Assembly: GCF_000178855.1 (NCBI RefSeq)
Contig: NZ_ADVG01000002.1
Coordinates: 868,001 to 932,000, forward strand
Source of the DNA: Ktedonobacter racemifer DSM 44963
Lineage (GTDB): Bacteria > Chloroflexota > Ktedonobacteria > Ktedonobacterales > Ktedonobacteraceae
Length of the DNA stretch: 64,000 nucleotides
Direction: 5' to 3'
A program made the translations under genes and the position numbers. Within the stretch, counting starts at the first letter, position 1. Each line of letters starts with the position of its first letter. Below, in pieces: positions 45,301-52,409 of the stretch. The notes beneath the pieces were generated by a model. The model did no database searches. It saw only the letters and a program-made list of their open reading frames with translations, and was not told the origin of the DNA.

Positions 45301-48300
45301 ATATCGTTGTGGCTCATCCTGCCAATCTCAGCACTGGAAAGGAGGTCGATTATGTTCAGTCGACCGTCATCGCCAAAAATCCGTCCTGACCACCTTGACC
45401 GTCTTGCTGTCATCTACGTCAGACAATCGACGTCATTGCAGGTGCGAGAACATCGCGGCAGTACAACTCGGCAGTATGATCTGGTCAAACGAGCTCAAGA
45501 CCTGGGATGGACGCCCGCGAGCATCCAGGTAGTGGATCAGGATCAAGGGCAATCGGGCTCCTCTTCTCTGGGCCGTGATGGCTTTCAATGGCTGGTCGCT
45601 GAAGTGGGATTGGGGCACGTGGGAGCGGTGCTCAGCCTGGAGGTCTCGCGCCTGGCTCGTTCCTGCAGTGATTGGTATCGCTTGCTGGAAATCTGTGCGC
45701 TCTCCGAGACGCTCGTCATCGACGAAGAAGGCATCTATGATCCAGGAGCCCATAATGATCGTTTGCTGCTCGGCTTCAAGGGCACCATGTCCGAGGCCGA
45801 ACTCCATTGGTTGCATCAACGGCTGCAAGGAGGGAAGGTGGCAAAAGCGGAGCAAGGACAGTTGCGCTTTCGCTTGCCTCTTGGTCTGGTCTACGATCCG
45901 GTGGGCAACATCGTGCTTGATCCGGATGAAGCCGTTCAGGAAGCCGTTCGCCTGGTTTTTGCGCTCTTTGAGCACTACCACTCAGCGCTGGCCGTGGTCA
46001 GTGCCCTCGCCGAGCAGCACTTGCGTTTTCCCACACGCTGGTGGGGAGGCAAGCAGGCCGGTGAACTGATCTGGGGCCGCCTCACCCATGAACGGGTCTT
46101 GAACATCTTGCATTGCCCTTTGTACGCGGGAGCTTACGTTTACGGGCGTACTCAGTTCCGACGGCGTGCACTTCCCGGAGAAGAACCCCGCATCAAAGGA
46201 AGAACGCGCCGAATCAAACAGGAAGACTGGCCCATTGTGCTGCTGGATGCGCATCCTGGCTACATCTCCTGGGAACAATTTCTGCACCATCAGCGGCAAC
46301 TCGACGAGAACCGTACCTGGCGCGCCGAAGAGCACCCAGGAGCGATTCGCGAAGGGCCATCGCTCTTGCAAGGCATTGTCTTGTGTGGCTCCTGTGGCCG
46401 ACGCATGACCATTCGTTATCAGCGCAATGGCTCGCTGTTAATGTACGAATGTCACCAGATCCACTCACAACTCGCCGGCAAAACCTGCCAGACCATGCGA
46501 GGAGACCGCATTGATCAAGCCGTGGTGCAGTGTTTTCTGCAAGCCATTGAACCTGCTCACCTGGAGGTGGCCCTCTCGGCACTCGATCAGGTGGAAGCGC
46601 AAGCCAGGCAAGTAGAACAGCAGTGGCAACGTCAAATTGAGCGAGCACAGTACGAAGCAGACCTTGCCCGGCGTCGCTATCGCGCAGTCGACCCGGACAA
46701 TCGTCTGGTTGCCCGAAGTTTAGAGCGAGAATGGAATGAGAAGCTGGGGGAGGTCGAAAAATTGGAGCGAGAATATGCCATGCAGCCCAAACACGCGGTC
46801 CTCTCGCTCACCGCCTCGCAACGGGAGCAGATCCGTCGTTTGGCTCAGGATCTTCCAGCCATCTGGCATGCCCCGACGACGACCTTTGCCCAGCGCAAAC
46901 AACTGTTGCGATGGTTGATCAAGGATGTGACGCTCTCTAAGCGTGGCAACGTCATCGATGTAGCTATTCGTTGGCAAACCGAGGCCCTCACGCGTCTAGC
47001 CATCCTACGTCACAAAAAATCGTGGGAGGAACGTCAAACCAGCCAAGAGGTGGTAGCTCGCGTACGAGAGTTGTCGCCGCCCCATACCAATGCGCAGATT
47101 GCAGCCAAGCTCAATGAGGAAGGAGAGCGAGCTGGAATGGGAGGCTCGTTTACGACGAGCAAAATCGAGTGGATTCGCTATGCCTATCACATTCCTACCG
47201 GATGTCCAGAACGTCCGAGGGCAGCTCCAACTGGGCAGCGGGGAGACGGGCGCTACTCGGCGCGAGCGGCTGCGGAATTGCTCAACGTGGATGTCTCGAC
47301 CATTGCCGAGTGGTGTAAGACGGGGCGGTTGGAAAGCGTTCGTTCTACCCCTCTGGGACCGCGCTGGGTCACGCTCACCCCTGAGATCATCTCCGCGCTA
47401 CGCAAGCCCATCAAGCGGAAGTGGAAGCGGCACCAAGCTCAAAGGGGGAAGCAGCCTGTGGTAAAGTAATACTATGATGGTGGATCGGAAGATTTGATCC
47501 ACCAGGAGGAGGACACATGAAATCCCGAACATCGCCTGGAAAGAGAGGCAGTGTGCTGCCCTTATCGGAATCCCTAAAGGCCGTTGTTCGTTTTTTCCAG
47601 GCTTGGGGATAAATACCCTTCGGACTGGTTTTACTTTCTGCGGCCATTGTTTGGGATGAATGAGCGATGCCACCTGTCGCCTCTGTTGAGGTTTCAAGTT
47701 CTTCACTCCATCAACCCCCGCTGTTTTCTTGTCCTGGTTATCCTGTGAGACGCGGCGTACAGCAAGAAGCCTTGCTGCTTCCGATTTCATCAAGAGCTTT
47801 TGAAGTTTTTGGACTGCACGTTGATTGCCACGTTGACTGGCTCGGTAGATTCTCTTTTGGATGCGGTAGACATGCTGCTCAAACTTGCGCCAGGGCAACT
47901 TGTTCCAAGCCTCACTCTCAGGGTCAATTTTCTTCTTGATCCTGGGTGCTTTCCTATTTGTCATCGTACTTGATCTTCTACTTTCCATACAACTGTGTCC
48001 ACGTCAGCCTATCCTCTCGCTTTCCGAGAGGCATTCGCTTCTTGGACAATCCTTCCGTCGTGCTGCTTGCGGTTGGCACCTGCTCATGGTATCGACCCCC
48101 ATGAGAGCAAACACGCGGTTACTCCGTTCCGTTGCTCTGTTTTGCGCTACCGTAGGTGTGCATTCTCCACCGGAGTCCTGACAGATAGGCAATGGAGCTG
48201 TACCATCTCCATTGTGTACTCGACTCGTTCCCGTTTTGGGCTGGCTTGTTATCCTGCGTAAGCCAGTTTTCCGTAACGATGGTTCAGTCATGCATTCGTT

Positions 48301-48634
48301 TTATCTGCCTTGTTAGACAGGCTTCCCACCGTAGTAGCCAGCTAGAAGGTGTCCTCATATCAGGTTTATGAGGCATCCCCCGTTTCATCCCGCTTCACTG
48401 ATTGAGGGCCAGTCGCTACAGTGGGGATGATGCTATCCATTCCTATCGAATGAGAGAGGAATTGCGCCTCTCGTCAGAGAAACAGTTGTCAGTGTCTTTC
48501 AAAAAAAAAACACCGCTGCTCGTCCCCCATTTATCATGGTTTGGAGCAAAACGGGTCGCACGATAGATGCGAAATTGATAGGTTTTTCGGGGTTTCGCTT
48601 CTTTCTTCGGCTTGTTTGATGCGTTCTTCGACAT
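42270..48634 (-). CDS. tnpB: TnpB nuclease gene in two exons around a group II intron
   Basis: Exon 1 is 48634-48562 (24 codons plus one base, MSKNASNKPKKEAKPRKTYQ then FRIY). Exon 2 starts at 43405 and ends at 42270. Joining them gives KTYQFRIY-PTHKQVSTLQ, the standard TnpB opening. The spliced protein is about 402 residues. RuvC residues are in VGIDVGLSTFAY, LLAVEALVVRN and VIDRDHNGSKN, and the zinc ribbon is CSACGH...CPHCG, so the nuclease looks intact. Unspliced exon 2 could also be translated from an ATG at 43421 in the intron end (MRLVYPTHKQ), giving a protein lacking the basic N-terminus. Its tnpA partner is dead. Confidence 0.85.
43447..43480 (-). ncRNA. Group II intron domain V
   Basis: Thirty-four bases on the minus strand: GAGCCGAGTGAAGA, tetraloop GAAA, TCTTCATGCTCGGTTT. 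The lower stem GAGCCGA/GCTCGGTTT contains the catalytic AGC triad, and the GAAA loop is the usual receptor-binding tetraloop. A domain VI hairpin with a GCGA loop follows immediately. This fixes the 3' part of the intron and its strand. Confidence 0.85.
44738..44740 (-). other. Opal stop in the reverse transcriptase
   Basis: On the minus strand the codon after LVKFALEPE is TGA where relatives have TGG (tryptophan), followed by EARFEVNSYG. This is a point change independent of the insertion. Confidence 0.75.
44796..44814. promoter_or_regulatory. Left attachment site of the serine-recombinase element
   Basis: Core GG at 44796-44797, then eight bases CATCTTCA and the arm CAGCACACT to 44814. To the left lies intron sequence encoding MYERG. 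This junction is attL or attR of a serine-integrase reaction. Confidence 0.6.
44836..45126 (+). CDS. Small DUF5372-like protein of the serine-recombinase element
   Basis: 96 residues from a GTG start at 44836, reading EWVTVTHPCHPLHGQCVQLI, then an arginine pair, and LIIRLPDGYHGAIAASLTDY. The pattern V-T-H-P-x-H-P-L-x-G and the L-P...W/L-T-D end match the DUF5372 group of small proteins that sit beside serine recombinases in mobile elements. The function is unknown. One possibility is a DNA-binding or directionality factor. Its stop codon overlaps the start of the next ORF as ATGA at 45123-45126, so translation is coupled. Confidence 0.6.
   Translation: MEWVTVTHPCHPLHGQCVQLIRVRRGADPDLIIRLPDGYHGAIAASLTDYAGASEADSGATGATELPLLLLEGLWKMAQFIEQRRQCHPLAGGPTI
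45123..45389 (+). CDS. Small ORF coupled to the DUF5372-like gene
   Basis: 88 codons starting at the ATG of the ATGA overlap. The peptide has a hydrophobic start, a middle part with QVWPTLSHDLRTRIVVLLAE and a short tail that overlaps the recombinase start by 38 bases in another frame. The phrase W-x-x-L-x-x-D-x-R-x-x-I-x-x-L-L-A-E is helix-like and may be the conserved part. I do not recognise a family. Its tight packing between the two other genes suggests a real gene of the element. Confidence 0.45.
   Translation: MSVLVVFALIGARQGGVHMVPMSSHSCSHDLQVTPVQVWPTLSHDLRTRIVVLLAELALHIVVAHPANLSTGKEVDYVQSTVIAKNPS
45352..47469 (+). CDS. Large serine recombinase
   Basis: 705 residues from ATG 45352, preceded by AAAGGAGG. 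The resolvase domain starts RLAVIYVRQSTSLQVREHRG with the catalytic serine at about residue 24. The recombinase domain (about 190-300) and the zinc ribbon with CGSCGRRM (about 345) follow, and then a coiled coil rich in Q/E/R (about 410-510). An unusual C-terminal end (about 635-685) has YSARAAAELLNVDVSTIAEW, a MerR/excisionase-type DNA-binding fold. Large serine recombinases integrate and excise DNA at short attachment sites. It is intact and is the likely mover of the 2.77-kb element. Confidence 0.92.
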   Translation: MFSRPSSPKIRPDHLDRLAVIYVRQSTSLQVREHRGSTTRQYDLVKRAQDLGWTPASIQVVDQDQGQSGSSSLGRDGFQWLVAEVGLGHVGAVLSLEVSRLARSCSDWYRLLEICALSETLVIDEEGIYDPGAHNDRLLLGFKGTMSEAELHWLHQRLQGGKVAKAEQGQLRFRLPLGLVYDPVGNIVLDPDEAVQEAVRLVFALFEHYHSALAVVSALAEQHLRFPTRWWGGKQAGELIWGRLTHERVLNILHCPLYAGAYVYGRTQFRRRALPGEEPRIKGRTRRIKQEDWPIVLLDAHPGYISWEQFLHHQRQLDENRTWRAEEHPGAIREGPSLLQGIVLCGSCGRRMTIRYQRNGSLLMYECHQIHSQLAGKTCQTMRGDRIDQAVVQCFLQAIEPAHLEVALSALDQVEAQARQVEQQWQRQIERAQYEADLARRRYRAVDPDNRLVARSLEREWNEKLGEVEKLEREYAMQPKHAVLSLTASQREQIRRLAQDLPAIWHAPTTTFAQRKQLLRWLIKDVTLSKRGNVIDVAIRWQTEALTRLAILRHKKSWEERQTSQEVVARVRELSPPHTNAQIAAKLNEEGERAGMGGSFTTSKIEWIRYAYHIPTGCPERPRAAPTGQRGDGRYSARAAAELLNVDVSTIAEWCKTGRLESVRSTPLGPRWVTLTPEIISALRKPIKRKWKRHQAQRGKQPVVK
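47549..47569. promoter_or_regulatory. Right attachment site of the serine-recombinase element
   Basis: Arm AGTGTGCTG, then eight bases CCCTTATC, then core GG (47568-47569), followed by intron sequence AATCCCTAAAGG that encodes RPLGI on the minus strand. It mirrors the left site with the same eight-base spacing. Confidence 0.6.
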
Positions 48635-48985
48635 GCTTTTGTTGCTCAATGCACTCTTTGATAACAGCAAGCGGTGCTCCTCCCGTGGTGGTAACACAAT
48701 ACCTCTTGGTCTACAGAGTTGGCAATGTTCGCGTCAAGACAGGAAATCCTTGACGTAGTAGGCGGGAAGAACGACTTTTGACCAGCTTCATGAGACGATG
48801 AATGCCACATTGGGAATCGACGCTCACTTGCGAGATGGACCTGTTCAGGCAGACATCGAGTTCTTCGATCTCTGCCTGATGTTCCTGGCAGACCTCACGG
48901 AGCATGTGCATGAGTCGTTCGTCGATTCCTTGCACATGCCCCCTTCGCCGGTATGCGCGGATATCAGACCACGTGAGAAGGGCAA
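48534..48985 (-). pseudogene. IS200-type Y1 transposase TnpA, dead
   Basis: The minus strand from about 48985 shows RAYRRRGHVQGIDERLMHML, QEHQAEIEELDV and SVDSQCGIHRLMKLVKSRSS, then LLRQGFPVLTRTLPTL, a TAG, TKRYCVTTTGGAPLAVIKEC and IEQQ, in order with IS200/IS605 TnpA. The HUH region is out of frame and reads PEQVHL, so the first histidine is lost. The tryptophan before TKRY has become TAG. The catalytic tyrosine of the Y-I-E-x-Q motif is cysteine. It overlaps tnpB exon 1. Confidence 0.75.
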
Positions 48986-49394
48986 CTAGAGAACACGTTC
49001 CGGTTGCTTTTGTAGGTTTTGCCCATAGAAAACAGTATAAATGAAGAGCTCCCTCCTGTCAAGAACATCTGTTCTGGACGAACGATACCCCCATTTCCCT
49101 CTCCAACAAGGAACGCGCCCTTCATCCCCATGGCTGAAGCAGAGGGGCTTTCGGGCGCGGGGTCGGTAATTCATTCAAGCGATACAGCTATTACGAAAAA
49201 AGCAAGGAACGTTGAGCAAGCAGATATTGAAAAAATTTGATCGAGCTTCTCTTTTGGTACACATCTGTCACCTGATTGTCATTTGCATACAGGTCTATAT
49301 ATAGTAACATAAAGAGCAGAGGGCGGAAGGATGAACCCATTCGTGTACGCACCAGACCAAGTATACCAGTCACATTAACATGGAGAAGCATTTC
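48986..49394. other. Stretch without a clear gene
   Basis: Contains the probable left border of the IS605 element near 49005. I see no supported reading frame or repeat beyond that. Confidence 0.3.
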
Positions 49395-49862
49395 ATGAAT
49401 AAAATTAATTTGATGGCGAAAACATCTGTTTCCCCTGAACGCGTTGTTCAGGCTTTGACTGATTTTGGCCCACAAAGGGTAAAAATCTTGTCCAATATTG
49501 ATCCTGGCCATTATCAGGTGCATTCAGTTGGTGCCACTTCTGCCGATGTAACGGAGGGTTCGGCCTTCCTCGGTGGCATCTGGGAACGCTCTACCTACGA
49601 TTGGTCACGGCCTGGAGAGGTTACCATCACACTGCAATCTTCGAATGCCTTTGCTACTGGTGGTTACTGGCATTACCATATTTCACGTACTGAAGATGGG
49701 GGGAGCCTGGTTGAACTCGATGTGGACCGAAGAGGCAAAAATTTGAAAGGCTATGTGCTGGCTACGCTATTGCGCTTCGCTGGACGGAATCTCTTTAGTC
49801 AGAGTCTTGCCCAGACGTTGAAGAGCCTGGAAGCGGATTCGGTGGCTTCACCTCAGGCGTGA
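49395..49862 (+). CDS. SRPBCC-family (START-like) ligand-binding protein
   Basis: About 155 residues from ATG 49395, with TGGAGAAG upstream. The pattern of an initial INLMAKTSVSPERVVQALTD helix, long beta strands (GGIWERSTYDWSRPGEVTIT) and a C-terminal helix RFAGRNLFSQSLAQTLKSLE fits the polyketide-cyclase/SRPBCC fold that encloses a hydrophobic ligand. No catalytic residue can be assigned. The gene stands alone between mobile-element debris. The frame is intact. Confidence 0.7.
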   Translation: MNKINLMAKTSVSPERVVQALTDFGPQRVKILSNIDPGHYQVHSVGATSADVTEGSAFLGGIWERSTYDWSRPGEVTITLQSSNAFATGGYWHYHISRTEDGGSLVELDVDRRGKNLKGYVLATLLRFAGRNLFSQSLAQTLKSLEADSVASPQA

Positions 49863-50216
49863 TGAGTGGATGCAAATCCCACGAGTTGCGCAATGCGGCT
49901 CCAATCTTTCCAGAGGATGGGATGAGGGCCAGCGGCGAGCGGATGCAACAGCACACACATGTGACGTGGTTTCGCCGTAGCACACCCGAGCTATTGACAC
50001 TGTTCGCGCAGCAGGCAAGAACGACAGCTACGGATGCTCACTACCGCTGCATATAGGTGCATATAGGACACTCGTAGAGGGTGCGTACCAGATAGCTTTT
50101 GGGGCGAGAGAATGGCTGATCGGCAGGCAAATGCAAGCGGATCAGCATCTCGTCGCGATCCAGCCGAAGATAATCTTTGCCCCACCGCCCCACCGCCCCC
50201 TACTCTAGGGTGTTCG
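49863..50216. other. Stretch without a clear gene
   Basis: It probably includes the decayed 3' end of the ISKra4-type element, with a C-rich run near 50180-50200. At 49878-49895 there is a loose match to the dispersed CCCACG...GCGCAA motif. Confidence 0.3.
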
Positions 50217-50858
50217 TCAATTTTTTGCAGACGTAAGCGAAGCCGAACGAGCCCTCCAGGAACGCCGCCAGGGGTGGCTGGCAGTTGGGCAACCAGCAAT
50301 AATGGTACGAGGTTGGGCTGGATGCATGCTTGGTTGAGGTGCAGGAGGAGGGGGAGGAGGAGACACAAAGCGCATCCACACCAAGAAAAAGCGTTGCGTG
50401 GCCTCGCGCTGACGTTGCTGCGCACGAGCAATGCGTCTCTGCTGGCGTTGCTGCATGCGTGCTGAGGTGGCTTCTTGCCAGCTTTGAACCCACCGGTCGT
50501 TGCACACCGTGGTGCGCAATGCCAGCATGGGATTGACATGATCTGGCCCCCAATGCATTCCAGGTCCTTTGAGGCGCGTTTGCATGACCAGCTTGTTGGC
50601 ACTTTCTACCATCCCCGACCCAATGGGCCAGCCTGCGGCCTGGTAGGCTGGATACTGCATACACGCCTCGCGTTTGTGCAAGTAGGCCAGATCTTCTGCG
50701 ATGGAGCCCACCGTGAGCAACGAACATGTCAGCCATCGCAACCAGCGCAGCACTGGTCGAGGGCCACGATGTTTGAGCAGGTGCAGACAGCGAGCGAGGG
50801 CCTCAAAGGGCAGGGTGTGCCCCGCTTGGGACACGCTCTCAAGAATCGTACTGATGCG
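50217..50858 (-). pseudogene. ISKra4-type transposase, C-terminal remnant
   Basis: The minus frame contains YPAYQAAGWPIGSGMVESAN, KLVMQTRLKGPGMHWGPDH and VNPMLALRTTVCNDRWV. This is the last conserved block of ISKra4-family transposases, with the catalytic glutamate in GSGMVESANK. The front is cut off at 50858 by the IS6 element. The end runs into a proline-rich low-quality stretch, and other frames compete there, so further indels are likely. Confidence 0.72.
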
Positions 50859-51721
50859 GGTATTGTCAACTTGGTCACATACCTGAACAATGTGCTAGAA
50901 TAGCGTCATGAAAACAATCCCGACCTCCCCGGACTACAAAGGCGATCGCTTCCCATCGGAGATTATCAGCCACGCAGTATGGCTCTATTTCCGCTTCTCG
51001 CTCAGTTTTCGCGATGTTGAGGAACTTCTGGCACAACGCGGAATCGTCGTGAGCTTTGAAACAGTGCGTCAGTGGTGCCTCACATTCGGTCAGACCTACG
51101 CCAATGAACTGCGACGTCGCCGTCCTCGCTGTGGTGACACACGGCATATGGACGAGGTGTACCTCACCATTGGTGGGAAGAGACATTACCTGTGGCGAGC
51201 CGTCGATCAGCATGGCAATGTGTTGGATATCCTCGTGCAGAGTCGGCGCAACAAACAAGCGGCCAAACGCTTCTTTCGCAAGCTGCTCAAAGGACTCCAA
51301 TACGTTCCGCGAGTCATCATCACCGACAAACTGGCCAGCTATGGGGCCGCAAAGAAAGACATCATGCCAGGCATCGAGCATCGCCAGCACAAGGGCTTGA
51401 ATAACCAAGCGGAGAACTCGCACCAGCCAACACGGCAACGTGAACGTACGATGCGCCGTTTCAAATCCCCTGGTCACGCGCAACGCTTTCTCTCTGCTTT
51501 TGGTTTGATCTCTGATCATTTTCGTCCCAAACGACATCGTTTCCAGGCCGGGAAGTATCGTACCATCATGCAGGAACGATTCCAGATGTGGAATGAGGTA
51601 ATTAGAAGGAAAACAGTCGCATAAGCCCGAATCCACCTCCTTGATACTCAGCTTCTTTTTTTTCTCTCTCTTGTCTCTTCCTTAAAAAGCTCTTCTCTTA
51701 TTTCATCAAGTTGACAATACC
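50859..51721 (+). mobile_element. IS6-family insertion sequence, complete
   Basis: Perfect 15-base terminal inverted repeats GGTATTGTCAACTTG at 50859-50873 and 51707-51721 enclose 863 bp, a normal IS6 size. It carries one intact transposase. The eight bases on the left (CTGATGCG) and right (AAAAAATC) differ, so there is no target duplication. That suggests recombination between copies or cointegrate resolution, as is usual for IS6/IS26. Confidence 0.85.
50908..51624 (+). CDS. IS6-family transposase
   Basis: 238 residues, the full length of the family. The helix-turn-helix region is SFRDVEELLAQRGIVVSFET. The DDE triad is in RHMDEVYLTIGGKRHYLWRA, RVIITDKLASYGAAKKDIMP and LNNQAENSHQPTRQRERTMR. 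The final RRFKSPGHAQRFLSAFGLI is also typical. The frame is intact and the element ends are perfect, so it is probably active. It lies inside older transposon debris. Confidence 0.93.
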   Translation: MKTIPTSPDYKGDRFPSEIISHAVWLYFRFSLSFRDVEELLAQRGIVVSFETVRQWCLTFGQTYANELRRRRPRCGDTRHMDEVYLTIGGKRHYLWRAVDQHGNVLDILVQSRRNKQAAKRFFRKLLKGLQYVPRVIITDKLASYGAAKKDIMPGIEHRQHKGLNNQAENSHQPTRQRERTMRRFKSPGHAQRFLSAFGLISDHFRPKRHRFQAGKYRTIMQERFQMWNEVIRRKTVA

Positions 51722-52409
51722 AAAAAATCAGCAATATGCTCGCTTGTCGTCCCTTGCAGCACATGCTCAGTGATCCAGGCAGCGAGCAAGCGGTGATGGA
51801 TCTGCTGGAGATCCCGTTTGGCTTCCCCTAGCGTCACATGCGGCTGCCATTGGGTTTGCAATCAGACGCGATGCTCCTCCAGAAAGGAAACATGATCTAT
51901 CAATTGAGGGAATAACTGTTTATCTGTTCATTCACTGCTGATTGTGGAGCGTTCTGTTTTCGTCTCGGAAACTGCTGAAACCAGAAAACCACGGGGTGTA
52001 AACGTGATCGTCTCTCGTTTTTCTGTCAGGTGTCTGTCATGTCTGTGTCGTTGTGGCATATTCATCTCCATCTTACTATAGAGGCGAGCACAAATAATCC
52101 TACACTGTTTTCATGTGTTTGCTTCAAGTGGTCCCTGTGATCGTCATGTTCGTGATACTGGGATCTGAATATGATGGAATGGGTTCAATGAAGGGTATCT
52201 GTCTTCCAGCAAAGAGCATAAAGCAAGAGTGAGGATGAGTGGATGCATTTCGCGAACCTCCGAACTGAATCTCACTTGAGGAGGAAAAGCCAGGGAAGTG
52301 GTTTGAGCGCTTTTTCTATTTTACGTGAGAGTCATACCAACGTGTTTTTGCGCACTTCCTGTGCGTTAGCTATAACCCTGATTATTGATGAGAAAGAAGA
52401 AGAAAAAGA
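51722..52409. other. Transposase debris and gene-free stretch
   Basis: Directly right of the IS6 end the minus strand (about 51860 to 51722) reads TLGEAKRDLQQIHHRLLAAW and ITEHVLQGTTSEHIADF. This looks like a real protein piece, perhaps the part of the ISKra4-type or another transposase separated by IS6. From 51870 to 52409 I see no gene. Confidence 0.35.

Larger units (their letters stand above)
44797..47568 (+). mobile_element. Compact serine-recombinase element inserted in the intron
   Basis: The borders share the dinucleotide GG (44796-44797 and 47568-47569). Collapsing the two copies restores the reverse transcriptase as GIP-TMYERG. When the ends are joined as a circle, the inverted repeats AGTGTGCTG and CAGCACACT lie exactly eight bases on each side of the central GG. 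This is the expected shape of an attP site for a large serine recombinase. Cargo is three ORFs on the plus strand: a DUF5372-like protein, a coupled small ORF and the recombinase. Confidence 0.8.
43412..47988 (-). pseudogene. Group II intron reverse transcriptase/maturase with HNH, interrupted
   Basis: The N-terminal part (47988 to 47569) has AWNKLPWRKFEQHVYRIQKR, TAGVDGVKNLKPQQRR and RRVFIPKPGKNEQRPLGIP. The C-terminal part (44796 to 43412) continues TMYERGRQCLVKFALEPE, then NSYGFRPGRSCHDAI, the catalytic MVRYADDLVVFH, a maturase domain and an HNH endonuclease (CRWCDLQF, IEIDHITPKSEGG, HRHCHD). The two parts join in frame when the serine-recombinase element is removed. A TGA at 44740-44738 replaces the tryptophan of the conserved E-W-E-A-R motif, so even a restored gene would be cut short. 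Confidence 0.85.
43406..48561 (-). mobile_element. Group II intron inside tnpB
   Basis: The 5' end on the minus strand is GTGCGACC, the group II consensus, at 48561. Near the 3' end is domain V (43480-43447), exactly 34 bases, starting GAGCCGAGTG and closing GCTCGGTTT. A domain VI hairpin AGCG-G-ATGGG-GCGA-CCCAT-G-CGCT follows, and the intron ends TTTATC or TTTAT at 43406-43407. The total is 5156 bases. Minus the 2772-base insert it is 2384, normal for an ORF-bearing intron. A GATAG motif near 48438-48433 and 48447-48443 could pair with the exon end CTATC as EBS1. The ORF ends inside domain V, as in some HNH-type introns. Confidence 0.85.
42253..49005 (-). mobile_element. IS200/IS605 element containing a group II intron and a serine-recombinase element
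   Basis: On the minus strand the order is tnpA remnant (about 48985-48534), tnpB exon 1 (48634-48562), group II intron (48561-43406) with an inserted element (44797-47568), tnpB exon 2 (43405-42270), then the right end. The right end has the typical hairpin (CCCCCGGCT-TGT-AGCCGTGGGG on the minus strand, near 42265-42287) followed by GTCGTCAC at 42260-42253. The left border near 49005 is approximate. Without its two inserts the element would be about 1.6 kb, a normal size for a tnpA-tnpB member of this family. Confidence 0.8.

Noticed and set aside
48400..48430. Possible intron 5' end at GTAGCGACTGG on the minus strand
   Set aside because: GTGCGACC at 48561 fits the consensus better and is the only site that restores the TnpB frame.
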